NCBI RefSeq assembly: GCF_000725885.1
Contig: NZ_JODR01000007.1
Span: 62,001-126,000 of the forward strand
Direction: 5' to 3'
From: Streptomyces albus subsp. albus
GTDB lineage: Bacteria; Actinomycetota; Actinomycetes; Streptomycetales; Streptomycetaceae
Length of the DNA stretch: 64,000 nt
The notes beneath the pieces were generated by a model, which did no database searches, had not been told where the DNA came from, and saw only the letters and a program-made list of their open reading frames with translations. The position numbers and the translations under genes are program-made. Positions within the stretch are counted from its first letter, which is position 1; every line of letters begins with the position of its first letter. This document shows positions 24,862-34,851 of this stretch, one piece after another.

Positions 24862-27800
24862 CCGCCACCACCTTGCGGGCCCCGACCGCCCTGCGGGCCG
24901 TGGTTGCCCTGCGGGCCACTGTCGTCCTGCGGGGCGCCGCCGTGCGGGGCGCCGCCGTGCGGGCCGCCGCCGTCCCGTGGGGCCCCACCTTCCGGGCCAC
25001 GCCCGTCCCGCGGGGAGCCACCTTCCGGGCCACGCCCGTCCTGCGGGGAGCCATCTTGCGGGCCGCGCCCTTCCGGCGGAGTGCCACCGTGCGGGCCACG
25101 GCCTTGCGGGCCGCCGCCTTCCCGCGGGGAGCCACCTTGCGGGCCACCGTCCTGCGGACCGTCGCCCTCCGGGCCGCCACCACCTTGCGGGCCGCCGCCG
25201 TCTGACGCGCCACCGGGCGAGGCGCCGCCGCCTTGCCGGCCGTCACTGCCCTGCGGGGCGCCGCCGTCCTGCGGGGTGCCCCCCTGAGTGCCACCACCGG
25301 ATGAACGGCCCTCACCCTGCGGGGCGCCGCCCTGTGCGCCCCCGTCCTGCCAGCCGGCATCCTGCGGGCCGCCACCACCATGTCGGCCGCCGCCCGGCGA
25401 AGCACCACCACCCTGCGGCCCTCCGCCGTCCTGCGGACCGCCGCCCGGCGAGGCGCCCCCGCCCGACGCACCACCGCCGGAGGTGTCACCCCCCGACGCA
25501 CCACCGCCCTGCCGGGCGCGGCGTTCGCGCTGGTCCTCCTCCTCCGCCGCCTGCCGGGCGCGGTCGCGTTCCATGCGCCGGTCGATCTCCGAGCCGAGGC
25601 TGCGCAGTACGTCCAGGACGACGCCGACGACGAGCAGGTAGACGCCGCTGTCGAACAGCACGGGGCTGGCGGCGTGGAAGTGACCGGCGAGCCAGATCTC
25701 GCCGGTCACCTTGCCGGAGGCCAGCACGCTGCCGCCCAGCCAGAGTCCGGCCAGCCCGGTGCCGGTGAGGATGAGCAGGCCCAGTCCGAGCAGGAAGCCC
25801 GCGTCGACGGGTGCGGCGGCGGCCAGTTCGAGCCGGCCGCCGGCCAAATAGCGCACCGCCAGGGCGAGCCCGGCGACGAGGCCCGCGGTGAAGCCGCCGC
25901 CGGGCAGGTTCTCGGCGGAGAAGAGCAGGTACAGGGAGAGGACGAGGATCGGGTGGAAGACCAGCCGGGCCACCACCTCGAACATCACAGACCGCCCTTC
26001 GGGGGCGAGGGTGGAGCTGGCGGCCAGCCAGGTGCGGCGCGGGGCGACGGGTGAGCCGTGCGGCCGGGTACCGAGCCGGACCGGCTGTTTCCACGCGTCC
26101 CAGCGGCCGGCGGGGCCGGGGGGTTCGGGCGCCTGGGCTCCGGCGTCGCGGTCCAGTGCCATGCTCGCGGACCCGGCGGCGGACTCGGCGGCGGCGGAGC
26201 CGGGGGGCGCTCCGGGGCCGACGACGGGCGCCGGTGGCCGTCCGCCGCCGGGTCCCTCGGAGCCGGGCACCGGCTGGGCGACGGGCACCCGGGCGCGCCG
26301 TCGCAGGTAGACGAGGCTGGTGACGCCGACGGCTGCGGCGGCCAGTACGGCGGACTCCCCCATGGTGTCCCAGGCCCGCAGGTCGACGAGGGTGGTGGCC
26401 ACCACGTTCCGTACGCCTTCGTGGGCGGTGGCGGGCAGCAGCTGGGGGCCGGCGGCTGGGCCGGAGCGGGCGGCGAGGGAGAAGACGAGGAGGGCGGCGA
26501 CGAGCCCGCCGGCGGCGACGGAGAAGACGACTTGCAGTCCTCGCCGTAGCCGCCAGGTGCGGCTGCTGTCGGGGAAGCGGGCCGGCAGCCGGCGCAGGAC
26601 GAGCACGAAGACGGTGAGCGAGACGGTTTCGACAGCGAACTGGGTCAGTGCCAGGTCGGGGGCGCCGTGCAGGACGTAGAGGAGGCCGGCGCCGTAGCCG
26701 GTGACCCCGGCGAGCACGGCCGCTTTCATCCGTTGCCGGGCGAGGACGCACAGGACGGCGACGGCGGCGACGCCGATGGCGACGACGAGTTGCGGGACCG
26801 AGTCGTACCAGCGCACGGGCCCGGCGGTGGCCCATGGCCGGCCGGCCAGCAGTTGGGCGGTCTCGAAGCCGAGCAGGACGACGAGTGCGGTGCCCAGGTA
26901 GACGGGCAGTGAGCCGCGCTGCACGGATCCGGTGACCTGGAGGGAGAGTCTTTCCAGGCCCCACAGCGAGCGGGCGAAGACCTGGTCGCCGTCCACCTGG
27001 GAGAGCCGGTCGCCGGCCGCGGCGAGGGGGCGCCGGGCCAGGTGGAGGGCGGCGCCCAGCAGCCAGGAGAGGGCGGACAGGCCGAGCGCCGGTCCCCAGC
27101 CGTGCCACAGTTCCAGGTGGAAGGGGGCGGCACCGCCGGGTGCGGTCTCCGCGTGGCGGGCCAGCAGGGGGTCGAGCCAGGGTGCCGCCGGTCCGAGGAG
27201 GAGCCCGGCGAAGGCGCAGAGCAGGGGCGGCATCAGCAGGAGTGCCCCGGTGGTGGTGCCTGCGGGGACGGGGACGGGTCGCAGTGGCGGGGCGGGGTTG
27301 CGCTTGGTGGCGAAGGCGCCCCACAGGAAGCGGAGGGTGTAGGCGACGGTCAGTGCGGACCCGGCGATGACGGCTGCGAGCGCCCAGGTCTCGGCGGTGT
27401 CCCCGTGGAGCAGCGCGGAGACGGCGGCTTCTTTGGCGGCGAACCCCAGCAGGGGCGGCAGCCCCGCCATGGACAGTCCGGCGGCGCAGGCGACGGCGCA
27501 CAGCGCGGGCAGGGCGCGGCCCAGTCCGGAGAGCCGTTCGAGGTCGCGGGTGCCGGTGAGGTGGTCGATGGCGCCGACGACGAGGAAGAGGGACGCCTTG
27601 AACAGGGCGTGCGCCAGGATCATCGCGGTGCCGGCGAGTTCCGCGTCGCGGGTGCCGTCACCGGCGAGGAGGGTGAGGAAGCCCAGTTGGCTGACGGTGC
27701 CGAAGGCCAGGAGCCGCTTCAGGTCCGTCTCGCGGAGGGCCCGCCAGCCGCCGAGCAGCATGGTGACGCTGCCGAGGAGGAGCACCACGGCCCGCCAGGG

Positions 27801-28625
27801 GGTCACGTCGGCGAACGCGGGTGCGAACCGGGCGACGAGGTAGACCCCGGCCTTGACCATGGCCGCCGCGTGCAGATAGGCGGAGACGGGCGTGGGTGCG
27901 GCCATCGCGCCGGGCAGCCAGAAGCTGAAGGGCCACACGGCGGATTTGGACAGGGCCCCGGCGAGTACGAGGACGAGTCCGGCGGCGACGAGTGCGGAGC
28001 TGTCCGGCGGGTCGGCGAGCAGGCGGGAGATGCGGAAGGTGCCGGCGGCGTGGCCGAGCATCAGGAAGCCGACGAGCATGACGAGCCCGCCGAGGGTGGT
28101 GACCAGCAGGGCCTGGAGCGCGGCGCGCCGGTTGGTCCTGCGTTCGGGGTCGTGCCCGATGAGCAGGAACGAGAAGACGGTGGTGAGTTCCCACAGGACG
28201 TACAGGACGATCAGGTCGTCGGCGAGTACGAGGCCGAGCATCGCCCCGGCGAAGGCGGTGAGCGATCCGGCGAAGGCGCCGAGCCGTGGTTCGTCGTCGG
28301 CGAAGTAGCCGGCGCAGTAGATCATCACCAGGGCGCCGATGCCCCCGGCGATCAGCACCATTTCCAGGGCGAGCGCGTCGCAGCGCAGGGCGAGGGAGAC
28401 GCCGAGGGAGCCGATCCACTCGGTGTGTTCGCGCAGCTCGCCGCCGTCGGCGACCGTGCGGTAGTGCACCGCCGCCCAGATCGCGGCGGCTGCGGGTGCC
28501 GCCGCGAGCGCCCAGAACGCCCGCCGCCCGAGCCGGCGCACCAGGGGCGGCGCGCAGCAGGCGGCGGCGAAGTGGACGGCGATCAACCACAGCACGCACA
28601 GAGAATTGCATACATAACCATGCAA
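24858..28625 (-). CDS. mnhA: Mrp antiporter subunit A fused to B, with long repeat tail
   Basis: The 1255-aa protein has three parts. Residues 1 to about 800 are MrpA: a NuoL-like antiporter (SKSAVWPFSFWLPGAMAAPT, AAAMVKAGVYLVARF) and the MrpA C-terminal/DUF4040 region (YVLHGAPDLALTQFAVETVS). Residues from about 881 (MFEVVARLVFHPILVLSLYL, ENLPGGGFTAGLVAG) are an MnhB domain. From about 1039 to the end is a Gly/Pro/Gln/Asp/Arg-rich tail of about 215 residues, absent from normal homologues, which run about 950-1030 residues when fused. The predicted start is TTG 28625 with poor ribosome-binding sequence; GTG 28595 would also preserve the first helix. The operon order is A/B-C-D-E-F-G. A palindrome overlaps the start region. 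Confidence 0.93.
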   Translation of the reverse strand: MHGYVCNSLCVLWLIAVHFAAACCAPPLVRRLGRRAFWALAAAPAAAAIWAAVHYRTVADGGELREHTEWIGSLGVSLALRCDALALEMVLIAGGIGALVMIYCAGYFADDEPRLGAFAGSLTAFAGAMLGLVLADDLIVLYVLWELTTVFSFLLIGHDPERRTNRRAALQALLVTTLGGLVMLVGFLMLGHAAGTFRISRLLADPPDSSALVAAGLVLVLAGALSKSAVWPFSFWLPGAMAAPTPVSAYLHAAAMVKAGVYLVARFAPAFADVTPWRAVVLLLGSVTMLLGGWRALRETDLKRLLAFGTVSQLGFLTLLAGDGTRDAELAGTAMILAHALFKASLFLVVGAIDHLTGTRDLERLSGLGRALPALCAVACAAGLSMAGLPPLLGFAAKEAAVSALLHGDTAETWALAAVIAGSALTVAYTLRFLWGAFATKRNPAPPLRPVPVPAGTTTGALLLMPPLLCAFAGLLLGPAAPWLDPLLARHAETAPGGAAPFHLELWHGWGPALGLSALSWLLGAALHLARRPLAAAGDRLSQVDGDQVFARSLWGLERLSLQVTGSVQRGSLPVYLGTALVVLLGFETAQLLAGRPWATAGPVRWYDSVPQLVVAIGVAAVAVLCVLARQRMKAAVLAGVTGYGAGLLYVLHGAPDLALTQFAVETVSLTVFVLVLRRLPARFPDSSRTWRLRRGLQVVFSVAAGGLVAALLVFSLAARSGPAAGPQLLPATAHEGVRNVVATTLVDLRAWDTMGESAVLAAAAVGVTSLVYLRRRARVPVAQPVPGSEGPGGGRPPAPVVGPGAPPGSAAAESAAGSASMALDRDAGAQAPEPPGPAGRWDAWKQPVRLGTRPHGSPVAPRRTWLAASSTLAPEGRSVMFEVVARLVFHPILVLSLYLLFSAENLPGGGFTAGLVAGLALAVRYLAGGRLELAAAAPVDAGFLLGLGLLILTGTGLAGLWLGGSVLASGKVTGEIWLAGHFHAASPVLFDSGVYLLVVGVVLDVLRSLGSEIDRRMERDRARQAAEEEDQRERRARQGGGASGGDTSGGGASGGGASPGGGPQDGGGPQGGGASPGGGRHGGGGPQDAGWQDGGAQGGAPQGEGRSSGGGTQGGTPQDGGAPQGSDGRQGGGASPGGASDGGGPQGGGGPEGDGPQDGGPQGGSPREGGGPQGRGPHGGTPPEGRGPQDGSPQDGRGPEGGSPRDGRGPEGGAPRDGGGPHGGAPHGGAPQDDSGPQGNHGPQGGRGPQGGGG
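24870..25510. repeat. In-frame minisatellite in the 3' end of mnhA
   Basis: The mnhA tail is coded by tandem units. Between 24960 and 25140 the word CGGGCC recurs at 24960, 24993, 25026, 25059 and 25092 (exactly 33 apart), then at 25107 and 25140. Each 33-bp unit codes an 11-residue block of the type GRGPEGGSPRD. Further left and right the repeats are degenerate. Confidence 0.85.
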
Positions 28626-28628
28626 TTC
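28603..28628. promoter_or_regulatory. Palindrome overlapping the mnhA start
   Basis: GAATTGCAT (28603-28611) and ATGCAATTC (28620-28628) are exact 9-bp arms with an 8-base spacer, AT-rich in GC-rich DNA. It covers the TTG start of mnhA. A second small inverted repeat, GGACAG (28629-28634) and CTGTCC (28641-28646), abuts it. It is a candidate operator for the antiporter operon; the regulator is unknown. Confidence 0.65.
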
Positions 28629-28673
28629 GGACAGGTTGCCCTGTCCCGCCGTGCGGGCGGGCGGCCCGGTGGG

Positions 28674-29909
28674 CTAGGCGGTGGGTCCTTCCACGGCCTC
28701 GGCCCCGGCGGACTTCCCGCTCTTGGCGGCCTGCCCCGCCCCAGCGCCTCCCGCGCCCTCGGCGGCCCCGGCGTCCTTCGCGGCCCCGGCACCCTCGGCG
28801 CGCCCGGCACCCTCGGCGCGCTCGGTGCCCTTGGCAGAACCGGGCTTCTTCGTGGAGCCGGGCTCCTTCGTGGAGCCGGCGCCCTTCGTGGAGCCGCCCG
28901 CCTTCGCGGACGCGGCCCTCTCGGCGGAGCCGCCCTCCTTCGCGGAACCGGCACCCTTGGTGCAGTCGCCCTCCTTCACCGAGCCCGCGCCCTTCGCGCC
29001 GGCGTCCGCCTCGCCCGGCCCGGCGTCCTTCACCGGCTCGCCGTCCTCGGCGGGCGCGGCGGCGTCCCCGCCGCCCTCACCGCTGTCCGGCTCGACCTTC
29101 TCCTCCCGGCCGGGCCGCTTCTTCGCCGAGATGACGATGTAGGCGACGGCGGCGAGGAAGACGACGATGGCCGTCCAGTTGTTCAGCCGCATGCCGAGCA
29201 CGTGGTGGGCGTCGTCCACGCGCATGTACTCGATCCAGAACCGGCCCACCGTGTAGGCGGCGACGTAGAGCGCGAACGCCCTGCCGTGCCCCAGCTTGAA
29301 GCGCCGGTCCGCCCAGATCACCAGCAGTGCGACGCCGACGCACCACAGCGACTCGTACAGGAACGTCGGGTGGTAGGTCCCCACGTCGGGGGTGTCCACA
29401 GGGCGGTGCGCCGGGTCGATCTTGAGGGCCCAGGGCAGGTCGGTCGGGCGCCCGAACAGCTCCTGGTTGAACCAGTTGCCCCAGCGGCCCAGCGCCTGGG
29501 CCAGCACGATGCCCGGGGCCACGGCGTCCGCGTAGGCGGGCAGGGCGATGCCCCGGCGACGGCAGCCGATCCACGCGCCGAGCGCGCCGAGCGCGATCGC
29601 GCCCCAGATGCCGAGGCCGCCGTCCCAGATGCGCAGGGCGTCGACCGGGTCGCGTCCCTCGCCGAAGTAGAGCTGGTAGTCGGTGACGACGTGGTAGAGC
29701 CTGCCGCCGACCAGCCCGAAGGGCACGGCCCACACCGCGATGTCGGCGACGGTGCCGGGCTGCCCGCCGCGGGCGACCCAGCGCCGCCCGCCGAGCCAGA
29801 CCGCGACGAAGACGCCGAGGATGATGCAGAGCGCGTAGCCGCGCAGCGGGAGCGGCCCGAGATGGATCTCGCTGGCCGACGGGCTGGGGATAAAGGCAAG
29901 GGTCTCCAT
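28674..29909 (-). CDS. lgt: Prolipoprotein diacylglyceryl transferase with extended C-terminus
   Basis: The 411-aa membrane enzyme transfers diacylglyceryl from phosphatidylglycerol to the lipobox Cys of prolipoproteins. Seven helices and the Lgt signature GRWGNWFNQELFGRPTDLPW are present, as are FGLVGGRLYHVVTDY and the conserved YHPTFLYESLWC and GRFWIEYMRVDD. The catalytic core ends near residue 270. A tail of about 140 residues follows, rich in Lys/Gly/Ala/Ser/Glu and containing hexapeptide blocks (GSTKEP, GSTKKP). The ATG at 29909 was chosen because METLAFIPSPS is the family N-terminus. It serves, among others, the lipoproteins at 6546, 11103 and 40177. Confidence 0.95.
   Translation of the reverse strand: METLAFIPSPSASEIHLGPLPLRGYALCIILGVFVAVWLGGRRWVARGGQPGTVADIAVWAVPFGLVGGRLYHVVTDYQLYFGEGRDPVDALRIWDGGLGIWGAIALGALGAWIGCRRRGIALPAYADAVAPGIVLAQALGRWGNWFNQELFGRPTDLPWALKIDPAHRPVDTPDVGTYHPTFLYESLWCVGVALLVIWADRRFKLGHGRAFALYVAAYTVGRFWIEYMRVDDAHHVLGMRLNNWTAIVVFLAAVAYIVISAKKRPGREEKVEPDSGEGGGDAAAPAEDGEPVKDAGPGEADAGAKGAGSVKEGDCTKGAGSAKEGGSAERAASAKAGGSTKGAGSTKEPGSTKKPGSAKGTERAEGAGRAEGAGAAKDAGAAEGAGGAGAGQAAKSGKSAGAEAVEGPTA
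28849..28902. repeat. 18-bp tandem repeat within the lgt tail
   Basis: TTCGTGGAGCCG begins at 28849, 28867 and 28885, giving three units of 18 bp that code the hexapeptide period of the Lgt tail on the minus strand. Degenerate units extend on both sides. Confidence 0.75.
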
Positions 29910-30005
29910 GGCGCACCCGACGCTACCGTGCCCGGCGGCACCGGGGGCAATCAGGCCGCACAACGGCTGGATAACACCTGGCGCCCGCCGGTGGCCGGGC
30001 GGGGG

Positions 30006-30749
30006 TCAGCCTTTCCGCTCGACCAGCTTCCGCAGCTTCTGCGGGGTGAGCGGATCGTTCTGGTCCGCGTAGATGTTCTTGCCGTCCAGCAGGACGGTGG
30101 GGGTGCCCTGGTGGTCGGAGTTGCGGAAGCTCTCGTTCGCGCGCTCGACCCAGTCGTTGTGCCGGCCGGTGGTCACGCACTTCTCGAAGGCGGGCCCGAC
30201 CAGCCCCTTCACCTTGCGGGCGAGCTGGATCAGCCGTTCGGTGCTGGCGAAGGCGTCGTCCTGTTCGGCGGGCTGGTGGCGGTAGAGCACGTCGTGGTAG
30301 GCGGAGAACTTGCCCCGGTCCTTGGCGCAGGCCGCCGCGTTGGCCGCCTTCTTCGACCCGCTGCCGCCCATGTGCCCGTCGATGAGCGTGACCAGGTGGT
30401 ACTCGGCCTTGAGCTTGCCCGCCCGCTCCAGGCTGCGGACGGTGCCCCGGAACGCGTTCTCGAACTGCGCGCACGCCGGGCAGCGGAAGTCCTCGTAGAC
30501 GGTCAGCTTGGCCGGGGCGCTCTCGTGGCCGACGGTGATCGGCTTGGCGGAGGCGGTGCCGCCGTCGTCGTCGCCCTGCCCGGCCAGGGCCACGCCGATG
30601 CCCGTGGCGACGGCCAGCACGCCGACGACGGCCGCGCCGACCTTCAGGGAGCGGCGGCGTTTTTCGGCCGCCTTCTGCCGCTCCCGTTCGGCCCGCAGCC
30701 GCTCGCGGGCCGAATTCCTGCCGCCTTCGTTGGTGTTCTGGCTGCTCAC
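30006..30749 (-). CDS. Membrane-anchored DsbA-like thioredoxin-fold protein
   Basis: The product is 247 aa. A basic cytoplasmic N-terminus (RERLRAERERQKAAEKRRRS) is followed by one helix (VGAAVVGVLAVATGIGVALA) and an extracytoplasmic DsbA/thioredoxin_4 domain. Its active site is CPAC in YEDFRCPACAQFE; the cis-Pro loop is QGTPTVLLDG. It should make or reshuffle disulfides in exported proteins. GTG 30749 was chosen since VSSQNTNEGGRNSARERL matches the typical start; an upstream GTG at 30794 would add 15 residues. Neither has a clear ribosome binding site. It lies between trpA and lgt, an arrangement I recall from other Streptomyces. Confidence 0.85.
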   Translation of the reverse strand: MSSQNTNEGGRNSARERLRAERERQKAAEKRRRSLKVGAAVVGVLAVATGIGVALAGQGDDDGGTASAKPITVGHESAPAKLTVYEDFRCPACAQFENAFRGTVRSLERAGKLKAEYHLVTLIDGHMGGSGSKKAANAAACAKDRGKFSAYHDVLYRHQPAEQDDAFASTERLIQLARKVKGLVGPAFEKCVTTGRHNDWVERANESFRNSDHQGTPTVLLDGKNIYADQNDPLTPQKLRKLVERKG

Positions 30750-30857
30750 GTCAGGGCCAACGAGAGGGCCCCGCCCCCTCGCACCCTCTTTCACCCGAAA
30801 GAGCGCGCTTGCCCGGTGGCCGGGGAGGGGACGGGGCCAGGTCCTGGCGGCGGACGT

Positions 30858-31675
30858 TTATCCGCGGCGGACGCCCTCGGCCAGGGAGGCGGCCAGTTCC
30901 CGCACGCCGTCGAGTCCGGCCTCCAGGGTGTCGGCGGCGAGCAGCCGCTTGACGAACGCGGAGCCGACGATCACCCCGTCCGCGAACTCGGCGACCTCGG
31001 CGGCCTGCTCGGGGTTGGAGACGCCGAGGCCCACGCACACCGGCAGCGGCGTGGTGGCGCGTACCCGGGTGACCAGTTCCCGTGCCTCGTTCCCCACCGA
31101 CTCGCGGGTGCCGGTGACGCCCATCAGCGAGGCGGCGTAGACGAATCCGCTGCCCGCCGCGGTGATCGTGGCCAGCCGTTCGTCGCGGCTGCTGGGCGCG
31201 ACGACGAAGACGGTGGCCAGCCCGGTCCGCTCGGCGGCCTTCCGCCAGCCGTCGGACTCCTCGACGGGCAGGTCCGGCAGGATGCAGCCGGCGCCGCCCG
31301 CGGCGGCCAGCTCCTCGGCGAACCGCTCGGCGCCGTACCTGTCCACCGGGTTCCAGTAGGTCATCACCAGCACCGGCTTGCCGGTGGCGGCGTGCGCCTG
31401 GCGGACCGTCTCGATCACGTCGGCGATCCGTACGCCGCCGCGCAGGGCGATGGTGTCGGCGGTCTGGATGACGGGGCCGTCCATCACGGGGTCGCTGTGC
31501 GGCAGTCCGACCTCCACGATGTCGCAGCCGCTCTCCAGCAGCGCGGTGCAGGCGGCGGCGCCGCCCTCGACCGTCGGGAAGCCGGCGGGCAGGTAGCCGA
31601 CGAGCGCGGCGCGGTTCTCGGCCTTGGCCTGGGCCAGGGTCCGCTCCAGCAGTGCGATGTTGCCCGTGGTGCCGC

Positions 31676-31679
<4 letters not shown>
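30858..31679 (-). CDS. trpA: Tryptophan synthase alpha chain
   Basis: The 273-aa TIM barrel cleaves indole-3-glycerol phosphate to indole and glyceraldehyde 3-phosphate. The catalytic Glu is in [20 protein letters not shown] together with the conserved Asp; LPDLPVEES carries the second key Asp region, and the phosphate loop is [17 protein letters not shown]. Indole passes to TrpB through a tunnel. The ATG at 31679 overlaps the trpB stop by 4 bases, so the two subunits are translationally coupled. Confidence 0.97.
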
Positions 31680-32923
<1,244 letters not shown>

Positions 32924-33241
32924 GCCGACAGTGCTCCTTGGGTTGGGCCTGCTGAGTTCCTGGCCCCGGCCGTGCCCCACCACCCGCTCCCCCGGGGATC
33001 TCTCGTCCCCGCACTCGGTCCGGATGCCCGCGCGACGACCCCGCCCCCGGCTGCGGGAGGCGGTGCCGCCCGGCCGTCCCGGCGTACGGAGGGACGGGCC
33101 CGGCGGCAGCCGTGCGGCAGGCGGGCGAGGCCCCTCACGCGGGATGACCGCGAGCGGGGCGACGCGAACGAGGAGGCCGAGGAGGCCGAGGAAGAGGAGG
33201 AAGCCCCTGACAGGAGGGCGGTAGGGCTGGGCCGGGAAAAG
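32924..33241. other. 318-base gap between trpM and trpB
   Basis: No convincing gene was found on either strand. On the minus strand the region begins with purine-poor CCTC repeats (complement of GAGGCC runs at 33170-33205) and continues GC-rich. A hydrophobic frame ([15 protein letters not shown]) has no start codon. The length would allow a second promoter or a leader for trpBA. No Trp-rich leader peptide was seen. Confidence 0.5.
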
Positions 33242-33394
33242 TCAGCGCCATCGGCGGCCACGGATCACACCGGGTTCGCACCCGATGTGGTACCGCACCG
33301 AGCGTCCCCGTACCCGCCGCGCGGGCGCCCGGCAGCCACGCGGCCGGCACCCGCGCGCCAGCGCGAGGGAGCACAGGGAGACGGAGGCGGTCAC
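33242..33394 (-). CDS. trpM: TrpM-like small protein between trpC and trpB
   Basis: A 50-aa ORF, GTG 33394 to TGA 33242, starts 6 bases after the trpC stop with GGAGGG upstream. It has a Cys- and Arg-rich centre (LARGCRPRGCRAPARRVRGR) followed by VRYHIGCEPG and ends in GRRWR. Position, size and composition match trpM (also called trpX) of Streptomyces coelicolor, reported to modulate tryptophan biosynthesis and differentiation. The basic character would suit binding to nucleic acid or an acidic protein; the mechanism is unknown. It is too short for ordinary gene finders. Confidence 0.82.
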   Translation of the reverse strand: MTASVSLCSLALARGCRPRGCRAPARRVRGRSVRYHIGCEPGVIRGRRWR

Positions 33395-33400
33395 GGCCGG

Positions 33401-34210
33401 TCACGCCCTCCCGTGTCGGAGGGCGGGGTGCGCACCGGCCGCCACCAGGTCGGCGACGGCGCCCTTGGGGTCCTTGCCGGTCACCAGGGACTCGCCGACC
33501 AGCACGGCGTCGGCCCCTTCGTTGGCGTAGGCGATCAGGTCGTGCGGGCCCCGCACCCCGGACTCGGCGACCTTGACGATGTGGTCGGGGATCTCCGGGG
33601 CGATCCGGGTGAAGTTGCCGCGGTCGACCTCCAGCGTCTTGAGGTTGCGCGCGTTGACTCCGACGATCTTGGCGCCGGCGGCCAGCGCCCGCTCGGTCTC
33701 CTCCTCGTCGTGCACCTCGACCAGCGGGGTCAGCCCGATGGACTCGGCGCGTTCGATGAGGGAGACCAGCGCCTCCTGTTCGAGGGCGGCGACGATCAGC
33801 AGGATGATGTCGGCGCCGTGTGCCCGGGCCTCCCACAGCTGGTAGGCGGAGAAGATGAAGTCCTTGCGCAGCACGGGCAGGTCCACCCGGGCGCGGACGG
33901 CCTCCAGGTCGGCGAGGGAGCCGCCGAAGCGGCGCTGTTCGGTGAGGACGGAGATGACGGCGGCGCCGCCGGCCTCGTAGTCGGCGGCGAGCCCGGCCGG
34001 GTCGGCGATGGCCGCCAGCGCGCCCTTGGAGGGGCTGGAGCGCTTGACCTCGCAGATCACCCGGACATCCTCGCCCTTGAGGGCGGCGAGCCCGTCCTTG
34101 GCCTGTGGCGCCCGGGCCGCGCGCTCCTTGAGCTCGTCGAGGCTGACGCGCGCCTGCCGCTCGGCGAGGTCCTCACGGACGCCTTCGATGATCTCGTCGA
34201 GCACACTCAC
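33401..34210 (-). CDS. trpC: Indole-3-glycerol phosphate synthase
   Basis: The 269-aa TIM barrel closes 1-(2-carboxyphenylamino)-1-deoxyribulose 5-phosphate to indole-3-glycerol phosphate. Catalytic features are visible: [11 protein letters not shown] (Glu and Lys), [20 protein letters not shown] (Lys), [22 protein letters not shown] and AESGV. The GTG at 34210 follows AAGGAGG at 7 bases. The 198 bases upstream hold an AT-rich patch (34330-34375) that may be the promoter; no Trp-codon leader is present. trpM follows immediately. Confidence 0.96.
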   Translation of the reverse strand: MSVLDEIIEGVREDLAERQARVSLDELKERAARAPQAKDGLAALKGEDVRVICEVKRSSPSKGALAAIADPAGLAADYEAGGAAVISVLTEQRRFGGSLADLEAVRARVDLPVLRKDFIFSAYQLWEARAHGADIILLIVAALEQEALVSLIERAESIGLTPLVEVHDEEETERALAAGAKIVGVNARNLKTLEVDRGNFTRIAPEIPDHIVKVAESGVRGPHDLIAYANEGADAVLVGESLVTGKDPKGAVADLVAAGAHPALRHGRA

Positions 34211-34408
34211 CGAGCGGCCTCCTTGCTGGCTGGGTTTGGCTGGGTGCCGGACCCCCGCGCGCGGACGAGGGAGTCGGACGGAGCACTGCGATGGTATCCG
34301 CCGACGGGCCCGGTGCCCGCATCCGGTTGAACGGGATTCCATATAGCGGACAAAACGTTGTGACGCCGAAGGTTCCGTTACGGCACGTCCATGCGATGTC
34401 ACCGCCGG

Positions 34409-34828
34409 TCAGGGGGCCAGTGCGGCGCCCAGGGGCGTATTCCGGACAACAGTGAACGCGGCAACGAGCACCCCCGCCGCCCAGGCGTGCCGGACGCGGA
34501 GGCGCACCGGCAGCGCGAAGGGGCGGGCCCGGGCCGCGCGCCAGGCCCAGTGCAGCCAGCCCGCAGCGAACAGGACGGCGAGGACGACGGCCATCGCATT
34601 GGCGCCCAGCGCGGCCGGCAGATCGCCGTGGGCGAGGGCGTGCGCGCTGCGCAGCCCACCGCAGCCGGGGCAGTACAGCCCGGTGACCGTCAGGACGGGG
34701 CAGGCCGGATAGTGGCCCGGCCGGTTGGGGTCGACCGCGGCCACATACGCGAAAGCCGCGCCCGCCACGGCCGCGCAGCCGAGGGGCGCGGCCAGCTGCG
34801 GCACCGCACCGAGGAGGCGGTGCCGCAC
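34409..34828 (-). CDS. DUF2752 family membrane protein
   Basis: The 139-aa product has the DUF2752 signature GLYCPGCGGLRSAHALAHGD, preceded by VDPNRPGHYPACPVL, and three hydrophobic helices. GTG 34828 was chosen because CAGGAAG lies 8 bases upstream and it follows the previous stop by 23 bases. The CPGCGG Cys pair could bind metal or form a disulfide at the membrane. Its place in the trp cluster is conserved in Streptomyces, but no role in tryptophan synthesis is shown. Confidence 0.85.
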   Translation of the reverse strand: MRHRLLGAVPQLAAPLGCAAVAGAAFAYVAAVDPNRPGHYPACPVLTVTGLYCPGCGGLRSAHALAHGDLPAALGANAMAVVLAVLFAAGWLHWAWRAARARPFALPVRLRVRHAWAAGVLVAAFTVVRNTPLGAALAP

Positions 34829-34851
34829 GGTCGCGGCTTCCTGCCGTTCGC

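Noticed and set aside
28583..28621. 12-residue ORF (MVMYAILCACCG) at the mnhA start as a leader peptide
   Set aside because: It has no ribosome binding site and its ATG falls inside the palindrome arm; chance is the simpler explanation.
28645..28661. Terminator between lgt and mnhA
   Set aside because: Only a 6-bp GC stem with a 5-base loop; too weak to call in this GC-rich DNA.
34211..34408. Tryptophan leader peptide upstream of trpC
   Set aside because: No short ORF with adjacent Trp codons was found on the minus strand; the same is true before trpE (37510-37565).
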